A stretch of DNA of 57,681 bases, taken from assembly GCA_048498995.1 (NCBI GenBank), contig JBEHWX010000031.1:1-57681 (forward strand), read 5' to 3'. The notes under the pieces are model-generated. The model saw only the letters and a program-made list of their open reading frames with translations. It had not been told where the DNA came from and did no database searches. Of the stretch, positions 31,887-40,662 are shown one piece after another. This stretch comes from JBEHWX01 sp048498995 (GTDB taxonomy: Bacteria; Bacteroidota; Ignavibacteria; OLB7). The translations under genes were made by a program, and so were the position numbers. Numbering within the stretch: position 1 is the stretch's first letter; the number at the start of each line of letters is the position of its first letter.

Positions 31887-34800
31887 TCACATGAAGAAGG
31901 TCGCCGTGGTCGTGGCGCATCCGGAGATGACCTTCCACGCCTCGTTGGCCAGGCGCTCGGCCTCGCTTGCCGCGAGGTTCCAGACGCTCTCGAGAGCCGC
32001 GATCGCCTGCTCCATCGTGTAGCCGGCAAGCCGCAGAATCTCGGCGGCGGCATCCGAGGCAACGCCGAAGGCATCCTTCAGCGCCTTGGCCACGTCGCCG
32101 ACGAACCTGACCACGCCGTCGCCGATCGCGGTGGCCCACTTCCTCGCGTCGCTGACCAGGTCGGCGAAGAGCTTCGACGGATTCACCCCCAGCACGCTCT
32201 CCAGCAGGTTCGACAGATCGTTCCACGAGGTAATGCTCAGTCCCACATCGATCGTCAGCGTCTGGCTGCCGAAGGTGAACGAGCCGGAGACCCGGAAGCT
32301 GAAGCCGGGGTTGATCGCGATGCTGATCCCGGCGGCCAGGTGGATCGACAGGGAGATCGGCGGGATGATCTCCATGCCCCCGACCACCACGCCGCTCGTG
32401 GTCGCGATGTCCAGCCCGAGCTTGCCGGAGACGCTCGCGCTGAAGGCGCCGTTCTTCAGGTAACAGGTGACCTCGTTCTCGAAGATGAAGTTCGTGGCCT
32501 TCCAGCTGAAGGCCCAGCCGCCGAGCTTCACCGTGGCGTCGATCGTCGCGCTCAGGTCGAGCAGCACCAGGCTGCCGGAGAGGCGGATGTATTCCTTGGT
32601 CGGATCGAGCTGCGTCAGCGCCAGCGTGTCGATCGAGCCGAACGGACCCTTGGTGCCGCTGGCGTCGGTGAGCTTGAAGAGCCCGTCGGCGAGCACGAGC
32701 GCCTTGTCCACGTAGCCGGAGGCGACGATGCCGCGCGTGAAGTAGACCTTCACGTCGAAGACGATCGTGAAGCCGAAGAGGGTGACGTCGCCGCTGGTGT
32801 AGAAGCCGGGGAGGTAGATCTCCTGCGTGGCCGGGTTCGTCCAGCCGGAGGGGGAGAGGACGATCGCCACCATGAAGTTCCGGAAGCTCACCGAGTCCAG
32901 CAGCTGCACCCAGCTCGGGTCGAGCGAGGTGAACTGCCTGACGATCGAGGTGAGGGTGATCGCGTTGGCCGGCGAGTCGACCGCGATCGAGAACTTGAAG
33001 ACGTCGACGTAGGGAACCTCGCCGATGACGCCGCCGACGATCGCCAGCTCCAGCATCACCTGTTCGATCTGAATCTGTCCGCCGAAGCCGAGGGTGAACC
33101 CTTCGGAGCCGACGCCGATCTCTCCCCAGAAGTTGTGGATCGTCAGCCCCGGAATGCCGAACGGCTCCTTCCATCCCGGGCTCACCTTCGGCGGCCCGGT
33201 GACGGTGGTGGTCGCCAGCGTGCGCGACTGCGTGTCCTCGTCGATGCTGTCCCCCTTGAGCACGAAGTAGATCGTGAACATCCCGGTCAGCGAGATCGAG
33301 CCGCCGCCGATGAAGGTCAGGATCACATCCTTCCCGTTCAGATCGGTGAAGGTGAAGGAGACCCCGGCCTGCACCGAGAAGGTCTGCGTGGCCGGGGTGA
33401 CCGATATCTGCAGGCCGGTGAAGGCGTAGCGCTGCGTGGTCGAGGAGTCGCCGATCTTGGCGATGAACATCGAGTTGGAGAGCGGGTCGGCGATCAGCGC
33501 GTAGAGCTTGATGTTGGCCGAGCCCGGTCCGAAGAAGTTCTCGAGCACCTTGAGCGGCGAGTTGCCGAAGCCGATCTCGGTGAAGAAGGTGAGCCCCCGC
33601 TTGATCTGCTGCGGCAGATCGGTCGGCGCGCCGTCGAAGGTGAGGCTGGTCTGCTGAAGCGAGGAGACGATCAGCCCCGAGCGCTTGAACTCGATGCCGG
33701 AGAGGATGGTGCCGAAGGTGTTCTCCCAGCCGGGAAGCTGCGCCGGCGACCAGCTCCAGTTCTCCGTCCAGATGCCGGCGACGAAGCCGGTCTCCTTCGG
33801 CGTCTTCAGCAGCTGTCCGATCAGCGTCAGTCCCGAGGTTCCACCGACGGTGACGGTGGTCCTCAGCATGAAGTCGTAGGTGGTTCCCTCAGGCTGATTG
33901 CCGCTCTGCCCCGGGGTGACCGTGAGCGATATGGTGGAGTTCTTCAGCGCGATATCCGGGAAGCCGGAGGGGAGCGCCAGCCCGCCGACGCCGGCGATCG
34001 TGCGCGCCAGATCGGTGAGGTTGATATCCGGGAAGGTGCCGGAGAGCATGAACGGGCCGGGGATCTGCCAGTTGACCAGGAAGATCGGCACGTTCAGATC
34101 ATCCCCGCCCTCCTTCGGCATCAGCCGCGCCATCGCGAAGACGTTGCCGCTGATCGAGCCCTCCTGATAGCCGAGCGACACCGATGCCTGCGACATCTCC
34201 AGATCCCGCACGCCGAGATCCAGACGCCAGTCGCTGGTGACCTCGGCCGCCACGGAGTAGGGGCCCGACGGCGGCGTGGCCTCGATGTAGAGGTTGCGGC
34301 AGACCAGGTCCGGGAAGCCGACGGCCGGGATGTTCAGGCGCTTGAAGATCTGGGCGAACCGGATCGGGCGCGTGGCCGACAGTCCGAACGATGCGTCCGG
34401 GAAGGAGCCCCACGCGGCCAGCGCGATCTCCTCGACGAACGTCGCCTCTCCCTCGATCACCGTGGTGATCTTCTGTCCGCCCGAGCCGCCGAGCGGATTG
34501 TTCACCATGAAGGTGACCGCGATGCCGTTGATCGTGAAGTACCCCTTCACCACGTCCCACGACGTGTCGACCGGCGTGCCGATGGTGAGGGAGACGGCCG
34601 AGAGCGCCTTGAGCGGATCGCTGGCGAGCATCCGCGTGGCGAAGTGGAAGCGGAGGCGGCGGAGCGTGACGTAGTCGCCGAGGTTGAACCCGGAGCCGTT
34701 GAGCTCGCCGCCGAGGGCCGCGCCGCCGAGCCAGGAGGAGAGGATGTTGAGCGCGTAGGAGGTGGCCTTGGCCACGTCCGCCTCCAGCACCAGCGTCTTG

Positions 34801-35606
34801 CCGAGGTTGCCGATCTCGGCGCTCAGCTTGATCGGCGGGGCCGAGCCGATCGTTACCTGCGCGGCCAGCCGGAGGGCGCGGTAGTAGGTCACTCCCTGCT
34901 CCAGCCGCCGCTCGGAGACCGCCTCGATGAAGAAGGAGGTGTTGAGCTGTCCGAACTCCGCGAGGGTCGACTGGATCTGGATGCCCGGCTGGAGCGTGGC
35001 CATCTCGAGCACCGAGCCGCTGAGCACCGTGATCGGGCCGAACATCGGCAGCGTCGGCTTCTGGCCGAGCAGCGAGCCGATGGTGGCGATCGGCTCGACG
35101 GTGAGCACGAGCTGCGGAGCGTAGAACGCCAGTCCGGAGGGAACCTGCGGAAGCTGCTGGGTGGCCGCGCGCGGCACCGAGCTCAGCAGGAAGAACGCGG
35201 TTCCCAGAAACGTGAGCGGCTCCAGGTCGGTTCCCTTCAGCACCGGGAAGGAGTCGGCGAACGTCCAGGGAGTCCGCTCCGGCTCCTGCACCGGCAGGGG
35301 GAAGTCGATGAAGAGGGCGGGCGCGCCGTCGGCGGTCTCGACGCCGTTGAGATCGACCAGCGCGAAGGTGACCCCCAGCACCGGCTGGTTCTCGACGCCG
35401 AGCAGCGTCATGGTGCCGTCGAGCACGACGGTGTTGCCGACGGTCCGGATCGACTCGACCTGATCGATCACCAGGCGGGGACCGATCCAGGTGCTGACGA
35501 GCGTCTGGACATCGCCGGGGCCGAACACGCCGGCCGGCAGAGTGAGGATGCCGGCCGCGTAATACTGCGCGTCGGTGATGATCGAATAGAGTTGTTCGAC
35601 GTTCAT
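31887..35606 (-). CDS. Large beta-sheet-rich protein of unknown function (1239 aa)
   Basis: A 1239-aa protein that I do not recognise. It is built of amphipathic strands with many Gly/Thr/Ser turns and internal similarity of the type 'SLTI...GTP', 'FPDINLTDLARTIAG' and 'FPDIALKNSTISLTV'. Later it shows GGQIQIEQVMLELAIVGG and NFWGEIGVGSEGFTLGFGG. The C-terminal 110 residues switch to helices (LFADLVSDARKWATAIGD, AAAEILRLAGYTMEQAIAALESVW). No signal peptide, transmembrane helix or type IX tail. It is the last gene of the minus-strand cluster, only 18 bp after metallo-beta-lactamase copy 1, which argues for co-expression. Its size and repeats would fit a structural or lipid-binding scaffold; that is speculation. 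Confidence 0.8.
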   Translation of the reverse strand: MNVEQLYSIITDAQYYAAGILTLPAGVFGPGDVQTLVSTWIGPRLVIDQVESIRTVGNTVVLDGTMTLLGVENQPVLGVTFALVDLNGVETADGAPALFIDFPLPVQEPERTPWTFADSFPVLKGTDLEPLTFLGTAFFLLSSVPRAATQQLPQVPSGLAFYAPQLVLTVEPIATIGSLLGQKPTLPMFGPITVLSGSVLEMATLQPGIQIQSTLAEFGQLNTSFFIEAVSERRLEQGVTYYRALRLAAQVTIGSAPPIKLSAEIGNLGKTLVLEADVAKATSYALNILSSWLGGAALGGELNGSGFNLGDYVTLRRLRFHFATRMLASDPLKALSAVSLTIGTPVDTSWDVVKGYFTINGIAVTFMVNNPLGGSGGQKITTVIEGEATFVEEIALAAWGSFPDASFGLSATRPIRFAQIFKRLNIPAVGFPDLVCRNLYIEATPPSGPYSVAAEVTSDWRLDLGVRDLEMSQASVSLGYQEGSISGNVFAMARLMPKEGGDDLNVPIFLVNWQIPGPFMLSGTFPDINLTDLARTIAGVGGLALPSGFPDIALKNSTISLTVTPGQSGNQPEGTTYDFMLRTTVTVGGTSGLTLIGQLLKTPKETGFVAGIWTENWSWSPAQLPGWENTFGTILSGIEFKRSGLIVSSLQQTSLTFDGAPTDLPQQIKRGLTFFTEIGFGNSPLKVLENFFGPGSANIKLYALIADPLSNSMFIAKIGDSSTTQRYAFTGLQISVTPATQTFSVQAGVSFTFTDLNGKDVILTFIGGGSISLTGMFTIYFVLKGDSIDEDTQSRTLATTTVTGPPKVSPGWKEPFGIPGLTIHNFWGEIGVGSEGFTLGFGGQIQIEQVMLELAIVGGVIGEVPYVDVFKFSIAVDSPANAITLTSIVRQFTSLDPSWVQLLDSVSFRNFMVAIVLSPSGWTNPATQEIYLPGFYTSGDVTLFGFTIVFDVKVYFTRGIVASGYVDKALVLADGLFKLTDASGTKGPFGSIDTLALTQLDPTKEYIRLSGSLVLLDLSATIDATVKLGGWAFSWKATNFIFENEVTCYLKNGAFSASVSGKLGLDIATTSGVVVGGMEIIPPISLSIHLAAGISIAINPGFSFRVSGSFTFGSQTLTIDVGLSITSWNDLSNLLESVLGVNPSKLFADLVSDARKWATAIGDGVVRFVGDVAKALKDAFGVASDAAAEILRLAGYTMEQAIAALESVWNLAASEAERLANEAWKVISGCATTTATFFM

Positions 35607-35624
35607 CGGTATTCCGCTTGGTAG

Positions 35625-36578
35625 TTATTTGAGCTTGTCGACCCAGACCTCGTGGTTGTTGCCGTCGGTCATGACCTTGATGTTTCCCTGCGTGGCGGTC
35701 AGGTAGACGCCGAGGTTGTTATCCTCGGTGACATAGGCGTGCTTGCTCGGATTCCAGCAGTCGATCCGGTGCATCGGGATCACGCGACCGTTCACGCCTC
35801 CCTCGTCGACCATCTTCTCCACGTAATCGATCAGGATGCAGCGGGGATGGCCGTAGCCCATGTGCCAGGAGCTGGCCGAAAAGGTTCCGACGCTCGGGCT
35901 CACCTTCGTCAGAAATCCCTTCGAGCTGGAATGGCTGGAGCCGTGATGGCCGAAGGAGAGGATGGTGCCCATGATGGCCATGTCATCCCAGTTCTTCATG
36001 ATGTACCGCTCGGTCGAGGAGGTGGCATCGCCGGTGAGGATGGTCGTCGTGTTCTTGAAGTCGATGCTCAGCACCAGGCTGCCGGTGTTGGCGTCGCCGG
36101 GAACATTGACCGCCAGAACGTAGACGCTGCACTGCGGCCCGCCGCCGAAGTCCTTATCCGGGGAGCCGCTGTGGTAGGTGGAGTTGTAGTGCCACACCGT
36201 GCCGCCGTTGGTGCGCACGGTGCCGAACCAGGTCTGGATGCCGCCGGAGTAATCGCTCTCCTGGAAGGAGATGAAGACGTTGCTCGGCTGATCGGCCTGC
36301 GGGATGCTGGTGATCAGGTTGTTGTGATCGGCGTCCGGATGGGTGATCACCACGGTCGTGAACTTCGTGGCTCCCATGATCGCCGTCACCGCCGTCTGGA
36401 TCGCGGTGAGGCCGGGCCCTCCGGAGGTGACGCCGGCATCGACCATCATGTAGTTGCCGTTCGGGAATCGGACTATCACGAAGTTTCCCTGGCCGACGTC
36501 GAGGAAATAGACGTCGAGCGTCGGCGTCCCGACGGGGCCGGAGGCGAATTTCAGCGCGTTGACATTGACGATTGGCAT
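35625..36578 (-). CDS. ComEC-like metallo-beta-lactamase-fold protein, copy 1
   Basis: A 317-aa soluble protein. It opens LDVYFLDVGQGNFVIVRFPN, the start of ComEC/Rec2-type MBL domains, then has the metal site HPDADH (80-85), the LTGDA aspartate (184) and SFGHHGSSHSS (H211/H212). In ComEC this domain cuts one DNA strand during uptake, but here the membrane channel parts are missing, so the activity (nuclease, phosphodiesterase or other hydrolase) is open. No signal peptide. It is one of three tandem paralogues and is very close to copy 2 from NWDDMAIMG to the C-terminus. AAGGAGA lies upstream of the ATG. Confidence 0.88.
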   Translation of the reverse strand: MPIVNVNALKFASGPVGTPTLDVYFLDVGQGNFVIVRFPNGNYMMVDAGVTSGGPGLTAIQTAVTAIMGATKFTTVVITHPDADHNNLITSIPQADQPSNVFISFQESDYSGGIQTWFGTVRTNGGTVWHYNSTYHSGSPDKDFGGGPQCSVYVLAVNVPGDANTGSLVLSIDFKNTTTILTGDATSSTERYIMKNWDDMAIMGTILSFGHHGSSHSSSKGFLTKVSPSVGTFSASSWHMGYGHPRCILIDYVEKMVDEGGVNGRVIPMHRIDCWNPSKHAYVTEDNNLGVYLTATQGNIKVMTDGNNHEVWVDKLK

Positions 36579-36669
36579 CGGTCGGGTCTCTCCTTGTGGA
36601 TCTCTCCTTTCGGGTATCTCCTTGTAGCATCGCCGACTCCCCTGGACGGGGCCGGCGAGGCCGTGATAC

Positions 36670-37623
36670 TTACGGTTTCAGCTTGTCGGTCCAGACCTCG
36701 TACTTCTGGCCGTCGGTCGTGAACCGGATGTTTCCCTGCGTGGCGGTCAGGTAGACCCCGAGGTCGTTCTGCTCGATCACGTAGTTGCGTTTCTTCGGGT
36801 TCCAGCAGTCGATCTGGTGCATCGGGATCGTCTTGCCGTTCTTTCCCCCCTCGTCGACCATATCCTCCACGTAGTCGATCAGCACGCAGCGCGGATGGCC
36901 GTAGCCCATGTGCCAGGAGCTGGCCGAGAAGGTGCCGACACTCGGGGAGACCTTCGTCAGAAACGGCTTCGAGCTCGAATGATTCGAGCCGTGATGGCCG
37001 AAGGAAAGGAGCGTTCCCATGATGGCCATGTCGTCCCAGTGGGCCATGATGTATTGCTCGGTGGAGGCCGTGGCGTCGCCGGTGAGGATCACGGTGTAGT
37101 TGATGTAGTCGATGCTGAGCACCACGCTCTGCGTGTTGCTGTCGCCGGCCACGTTCACCGCCAGCACGTACACCTCGCATCGGAGCCCGGGATTGAAGAG
37201 GGTGATCGGCTCGTTGTAATGCTTCTTCGTGAAGTGATGCACCGTGCCGCCGTTGGAGTTCACGCTCTCGAACCAGTCGTTGATCGGCTTCGGATAGTCG
37301 TCGGTCATGGCGCCGATGAAGACGTTATCCGGCTTGGCCGCCTGCGAGATGGAGGGGATCAGGTTGTGATGATCCGAATCCGGATGGGTGATCACCACCG
37401 TGCTGATCTTGTTCTTCCCCACGATCTTGTTCACCGATTTCAGGATCGTCGACGCTCCGGGGGAGCTGGAGGTGGAGCCGGCATCGACCAGCAGCCAGGT
37501 GTCGTTCGGGAATTTGACGAGCACGCAGTTCCCCTGCCCCACGTCGACGAAGTAGACATCGAGCGTGGTCGAGCCGACGGAACCGGAATCGAATTTCAGC
37601 GCGTTGGTTGTCGGGTAGGGCAT
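36670..37623 (-). CDS. ComEC-like metallo-beta-lactamase-fold protein, copy 2
   Basis: A 317-aa paralogue of copy 1 and the same length. It has the LDVYFVDVGQGNCVLVKFPN start, metal motif HPDSDH, LTGDA, and SFGHHGSNHSSSK. Its second half is nearly identical to copy 1 (VSPSVGTFSASSWHMGYGHP), while the central part (MTDDYPKPINDWFESVNS) has diverged, which could mean different substrates. It lies 91 bp before copy 1 and 93 bp after copy 3. The ribosome site before the ATG at 37623 is weak. Confidence 0.88.
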   Translation of the reverse strand: MPYPTTNALKFDSGSVGSTTLDVYFVDVGQGNCVLVKFPNDTWLLVDAGSTSSSPGASTILKSVNKIVGKNKISTVVITHPDSDHHNLIPSISQAAKPDNVFIGAMTDDYPKPINDWFESVNSNGGTVHHFTKKHYNEPITLFNPGLRCEVYVLAVNVAGDSNTQSVVLSIDYINYTVILTGDATASTEQYIMAHWDDMAIMGTLLSFGHHGSNHSSSKPFLTKVSPSVGTFSASSWHMGYGHPRCVLIDYVEDMVDEGGKNGKTIPMHQIDCWNPKKRNYVIEQNDLGVYLTATQGNIRFTTDGQKYEVWTDKLKP

Positions 37624-37649
37624 GGTCGTTCGTCGAAATGCGTTGATGG

Positions 37650-37690
37650 ATGGCGAGGGCCGCGTCCTGCCGCGCGAGGACCGCGTCCGG
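37650..37690. repeat. Degenerate 20-bp repeat downstream of MBL copy 3
   Basis: Two imperfect units of gcgagg(g/a)ccgcgtcc(t/g)gcc in the 3' flank of copy 3 (stop at 37717, minus strand). Confidence 0.45.
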
Positions 37691-37716
37691 CCACGCGGTA
37701 GCGCCGCGCGACACGG

Positions 37717-38667
37717 CTACTTGAGCCTGTCGACCCAGACCTCGTACAGCTTGCCGTCGGTCGTGAACTTGGTGTTCCCCTGCGTGGCGGTCAGGTAGAC
37801 CGCCAGATCGTTCTCCTCGGTGACATACAGATGGAGATTCTTCCGCCAGCAGTCGTGGCGATGCTTCGGTATGATCTTTCCCTTCTGGCCGTTGACGTCG
37901 ACCATCTTCTCGACCAGATCGAGCACGTCGCACCGGGGATGTCCGTAGCCCCTGTGAGCCGCGTCGGCCGAGAAGGTGCCGACGTTTGCCTTGACGATCT
38001 TGAGGAACGCTTCGGAGCTGGAATGGTCCGATCCATGATGGCCGAAGGAGAGGAGATGGGTCAGCAGCGCGTTCTGGCTCCACTCCTTCATCATCGCCCG
38101 CTCGGTGATCGCGGTCGCGTCGCCGGTGAGGATCGCCGTGATGCCTCCGAAGTCGATGCCGAGCACCACGCTGCCGTCGTTGGGGTTCCCCTTCACGTTG
38201 GCGGCCAGCACGTACACGTTGCAGCCGGTCCCGGGATTGAACTCCTTGATCGGGTTGAAGTAGTGGTTGTTCTTGAAGGTGAAGAGGTTCCCCTTGTTGC
38301 CGGTCACCTTGTTGAACCACTTGACGACCTCGTCGTCGTACTGGCTGGTTATGCCGCCGATGAAGACGTTGTCCGGCTTGGCCGCCTGCTTGATGTTCGG
38401 GACCAGGTTGTTGTGGTCCAGGTCCGGGTGGGTGAGCACCACGGTTGCGAACGTGTTGTTGCCGACGATCGCGTTGATCGACTTCAGAATCGTCGTCGAT
38501 CCCGGCAGGCTCGAAAGGGTGCCGGCGTCGACGAGCATCCACGTGTCGTTCGGAAACTTGACGATCACGCAGTTGCCCCGGCCGACGTCGACGAAGTAGA
38601 CGTCGAGCGTGGTCGAGCCGATCGAGCCCGATTGATTCTTGAGTCCGTTGACGCTCATCAGAGCCAT
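37717..38667 (-). CDS. ComEC-like metallo-beta-lactamase-fold protein, copy 3
   Basis: A 316-aa paralogue, the most diverged of the three. It has LDVYFVDVGRGNCVIVKFPN, metal motif HPDLDH, LTGDA and SFGHHGSDHSSSE. The C-terminal segment keeps YGHPRC and VYLTATQGNTKFTTDG, as in copies 1 and 2. It is the first of the three in transcription order, which suggests that copies 1 and 2 arose by a later duplication. GGAGAGG precedes the ATG at 38667. Confidence 0.88.
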   Translation of the reverse strand: MALMSVNGLKNQSGSIGSTTLDVYFVDVGRGNCVIVKFPNDTWMLVDAGTLSSLPGSTTILKSINAIVGNNTFATVVLTHPDLDHNNLVPNIKQAAKPDNVFIGGITSQYDDEVVKWFNKVTGNKGNLFTFKNNHYFNPIKEFNPGTGCNVYVLAANVKGNPNDGSVVLGIDFGGITAILTGDATAITERAMMKEWSQNALLTHLLSFGHHGSDHSSSEAFLKIVKANVGTFSADAAHRGYGHPRCDVLDLVEKMVDVNGQKGKIIPKHRHDCWRKNLHLYVTEENDLAVYLTATQGNTKFTTDGKLYEVWVDRLK

Positions 38668-38776
38668 GCCGCCTCTCCGCCGCGTTGAATCGTGTTGATG
38701 ATGTCGTGGTCCCGGCGGCCTCCCCCCGCCAGGGGAAGGCCACCGTTACCGGGAAGGGATACTTATCCGTGCGGGC

Positions 38777-40474
38777 TTATCCGTCCAGGCGCGCTGAGAT
38801 CAGCCGGCGCACGTTGTCGGTCGCGGTCTGGCTGATGCTCGGCAGCTCCTGCGATGCCTTGTCGTTGATCCCCTGGAGGATCTTCGTCTTCACGTCGTCC
38901 TGATTCAGGATGGCGTTGACGACGTCCTGGAAGCCGGAGTCGATCTGTACATCGATGGTCATCGCCGCGATCGCCGCCTGGAGGTTCAGGCCGCGGAAGG
39001 TCACCTGGAGATCGCTCACCTCGTCGCCGCCGACCAGCGTGGAAGCCAGCACGTTCGGGGCGTTGACGGTGACGCGGAAGCCGCCGCCGAGAGGGCTCCC
39101 CATCAGCTGGAGCGTGAAGGTGCCGGTCAGCAGCAGCGGGGGATTCGGCACCTGTCCGGTCCTGCTCGATCCGTTCGTCCCGACGGTCACCTGCGGGCCG
39201 GGGTTGAGCGTGGCGATCGCCAGCGTGGCGTCGATCTGCGAGCCGGCGAAGGAGAGCTGGTCGGCCGGGGCGGTGACGTTGGACATTCCCTGGATCACGA
39301 TGCCGTTGAGCTGGAGGTCGTCGATCTCGATGCCGCTGAACGACTGGCTTCCGAGGCTGATGTTGTCGACGTTGAAGGGCTCGAGCTGCGGATCGCTGAA
39401 GCCGTAGACCGAGCGTGGGAGATAGTAATCGCTGCTCGGGCTGTTGAGCGAGTAGCGGGCACGGTCGAACAGATACTGATCCACCGGATCGTTGTTCTGC
39501 TGCCCGACGTTCGTCGGGAGCGAGCCGGGGGGAACGGTGCCGAGCGTGCCGTCGACGGCGCCGGTAAGCTGGCCGCTGATCATCCGCGCGATCTCGTCCT
39601 TGGTGTTCGGATCGTTGAGCGTGGCGTTCAGGTTGGTCATCAGGCCGGCGCGGCCGTCGGCGCTGGTGAGCGCCGCGCGCGCCTGCGGAAGCCAGATGTT
39701 GTCAGACATCCAGGTCCAGGAGGTCTCCACCGTCAGCGTGTCCACCGACAGATCGGGGAACGTCCCCGGCTTCGGCCCGCGCATGGTCAGCTTGTCGATG
39801 CTGATGTTGAGCTGGCGGTCGGCGCCGGCGCCGATCACGTGCACCCGCACGTCGGCGTCGACGAAGAAATTGGTGAGAGTGATGCCGAAGTTTCCGAGGC
39901 CGTGAATGGTCTCGCTCGGCACCCATCCGTCGCAGGCGGTGGGCGCCGGGGAGCCGGCGCCGAGGTTCGGGGCGGTGCAGAGGCACTGGTCGAGCGCGTA
40001 GACGCCGGTGAGCTTGAGCTGGCTCAGGGTCGGCATGCCGTTCTGCCCGGCGTAGTAGCCGAACTGCAGGGTGAGCGTGGCGCGATATCCCTCCGCGGTC
40101 TGCTCGGTGGGAGGATCCGGGAGCAGCCAGACGTTGTCCAGACCGTAGACGACCGCCTGCGGCATCTCCAGATGGGGCCACGGTTTATCCGGGCAGGCGA
40201 TCGCCTGATGCTTGGCCAGCTCCGGGTTCCCCTTGTGGGCGCGCCCGATGGCGAGCCACCACTGTCCCCTGATCGCGCTCTGGAAGGTGACGCCGGCCGT
40301 GCCGGTGATATCTCCGAGCACCCAGTTGTTGGCCAGCAGCGGAATCAGCTTTCCACTCCCACCCGGGCGGTCGAGCTGCTGGAGCCGCGTCGGGAGCCAG
40401 AACTTGGTGTTCTCGGGATCATTGACCCGGACGCGGATCGAATTGTAGACGAAGGTGAACAGGTTCGTTCCCAT
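38777..40474 (-). CDS. Beta-rich protein of unknown function, possibly TULIP/OrfX-like (565 aa)
   Basis: A 565-aa protein that I cannot assign firmly. The first third is MGTNLFTFVYNSIRVRVND...ANNWVLGDITGTAGVTFQS. Two segments alternate long strands with an amphipathic C-terminal helix (DDVKTKILQGINDKASQELPSI and NDPNTKDEIARMISGQL), as in lipid-binding TULIP folds. A small Cys patch (QCLCTAPNL...TACDGW) lies near residue 165. No signal peptide. The ATG at 40474 has GAGAGG upstream; the longer frame to 40630 is not supported. It lies 109 bp upstream of MBL copy 3 on the same strand. Confidence 0.72.
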   Translation of the reverse strand: MGTNLFTFVYNSIRVRVNDPENTKFWLPTRLQQLDRPGGSGKLIPLLANNWVLGDITGTAGVTFQSAIRGQWWLAIGRAHKGNPELAKHQAIACPDKPWPHLEMPQAVVYGLDNVWLLPDPPTEQTAEGYRATLTLQFGYYAGQNGMPTLSQLKLTGVYALDQCLCTAPNLGAGSPAPTACDGWVPSETIHGLGNFGITLTNFFVDADVRVHVIGAGADRQLNISIDKLTMRGPKPGTFPDLSVDTLTVETSWTWMSDNIWLPQARAALTSADGRAGLMTNLNATLNDPNTKDEIARMISGQLTGAVDGTLGTVPPGSLPTNVGQQNNDPVDQYLFDRARYSLNSPSSDYYLPRSVYGFSDPQLEPFNVDNISLGSQSFSGIEIDDLQLNGIVIQGMSNVTAPADQLSFAGSQIDATLAIATLNPGPQVTVGTNGSSRTGQVPNPPLLLTGTFTLQLMGSPLGGGFRVTVNAPNVLASTLVGGDEVSDLQVTFRGLNLQAAIAAMTIDVQIDSGFQDVVNAILNQDDVKTKILQGINDKASQELPSISQTATDNVRRLISARLDG

Positions 40475-40617
40475 GGCGGACCTCTCTCGATTGTCGGTCG
40501 TGTACCGTGTGCGTGAAATGCTGTATGCGTGAAGATCTATCGTGACCCGATCCATCGACGCCTCGCCCTCGGCACTCCGCTCCCGGAGCTCCGGGCGTGA
40601 CGCTCCCCGCGCCGCTC

Positions 40618-40656
40618 GTGCTCGCGGCATGTGCTCGCGGCGCGTGCTCGTGGCGC
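40618..40656. repeat. 13-bp tandem repeat after the polyprenyl synthase
   Basis: Three units (gtgctcgcggcat, gtgctcgcggcgc, gtgctcgtggcgc) ending 6 bp from the stop codon at 40663 (minus strand). Confidence 0.8.
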
Positions 40657-40662
40657 GTCGGC

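Noticed and set aside
32340..35624. Plus-strand open frame of 1094 codons opposite the 1239-aa gene
   Set aside because: Antisense shadow; Arg/Glu-rich noise.
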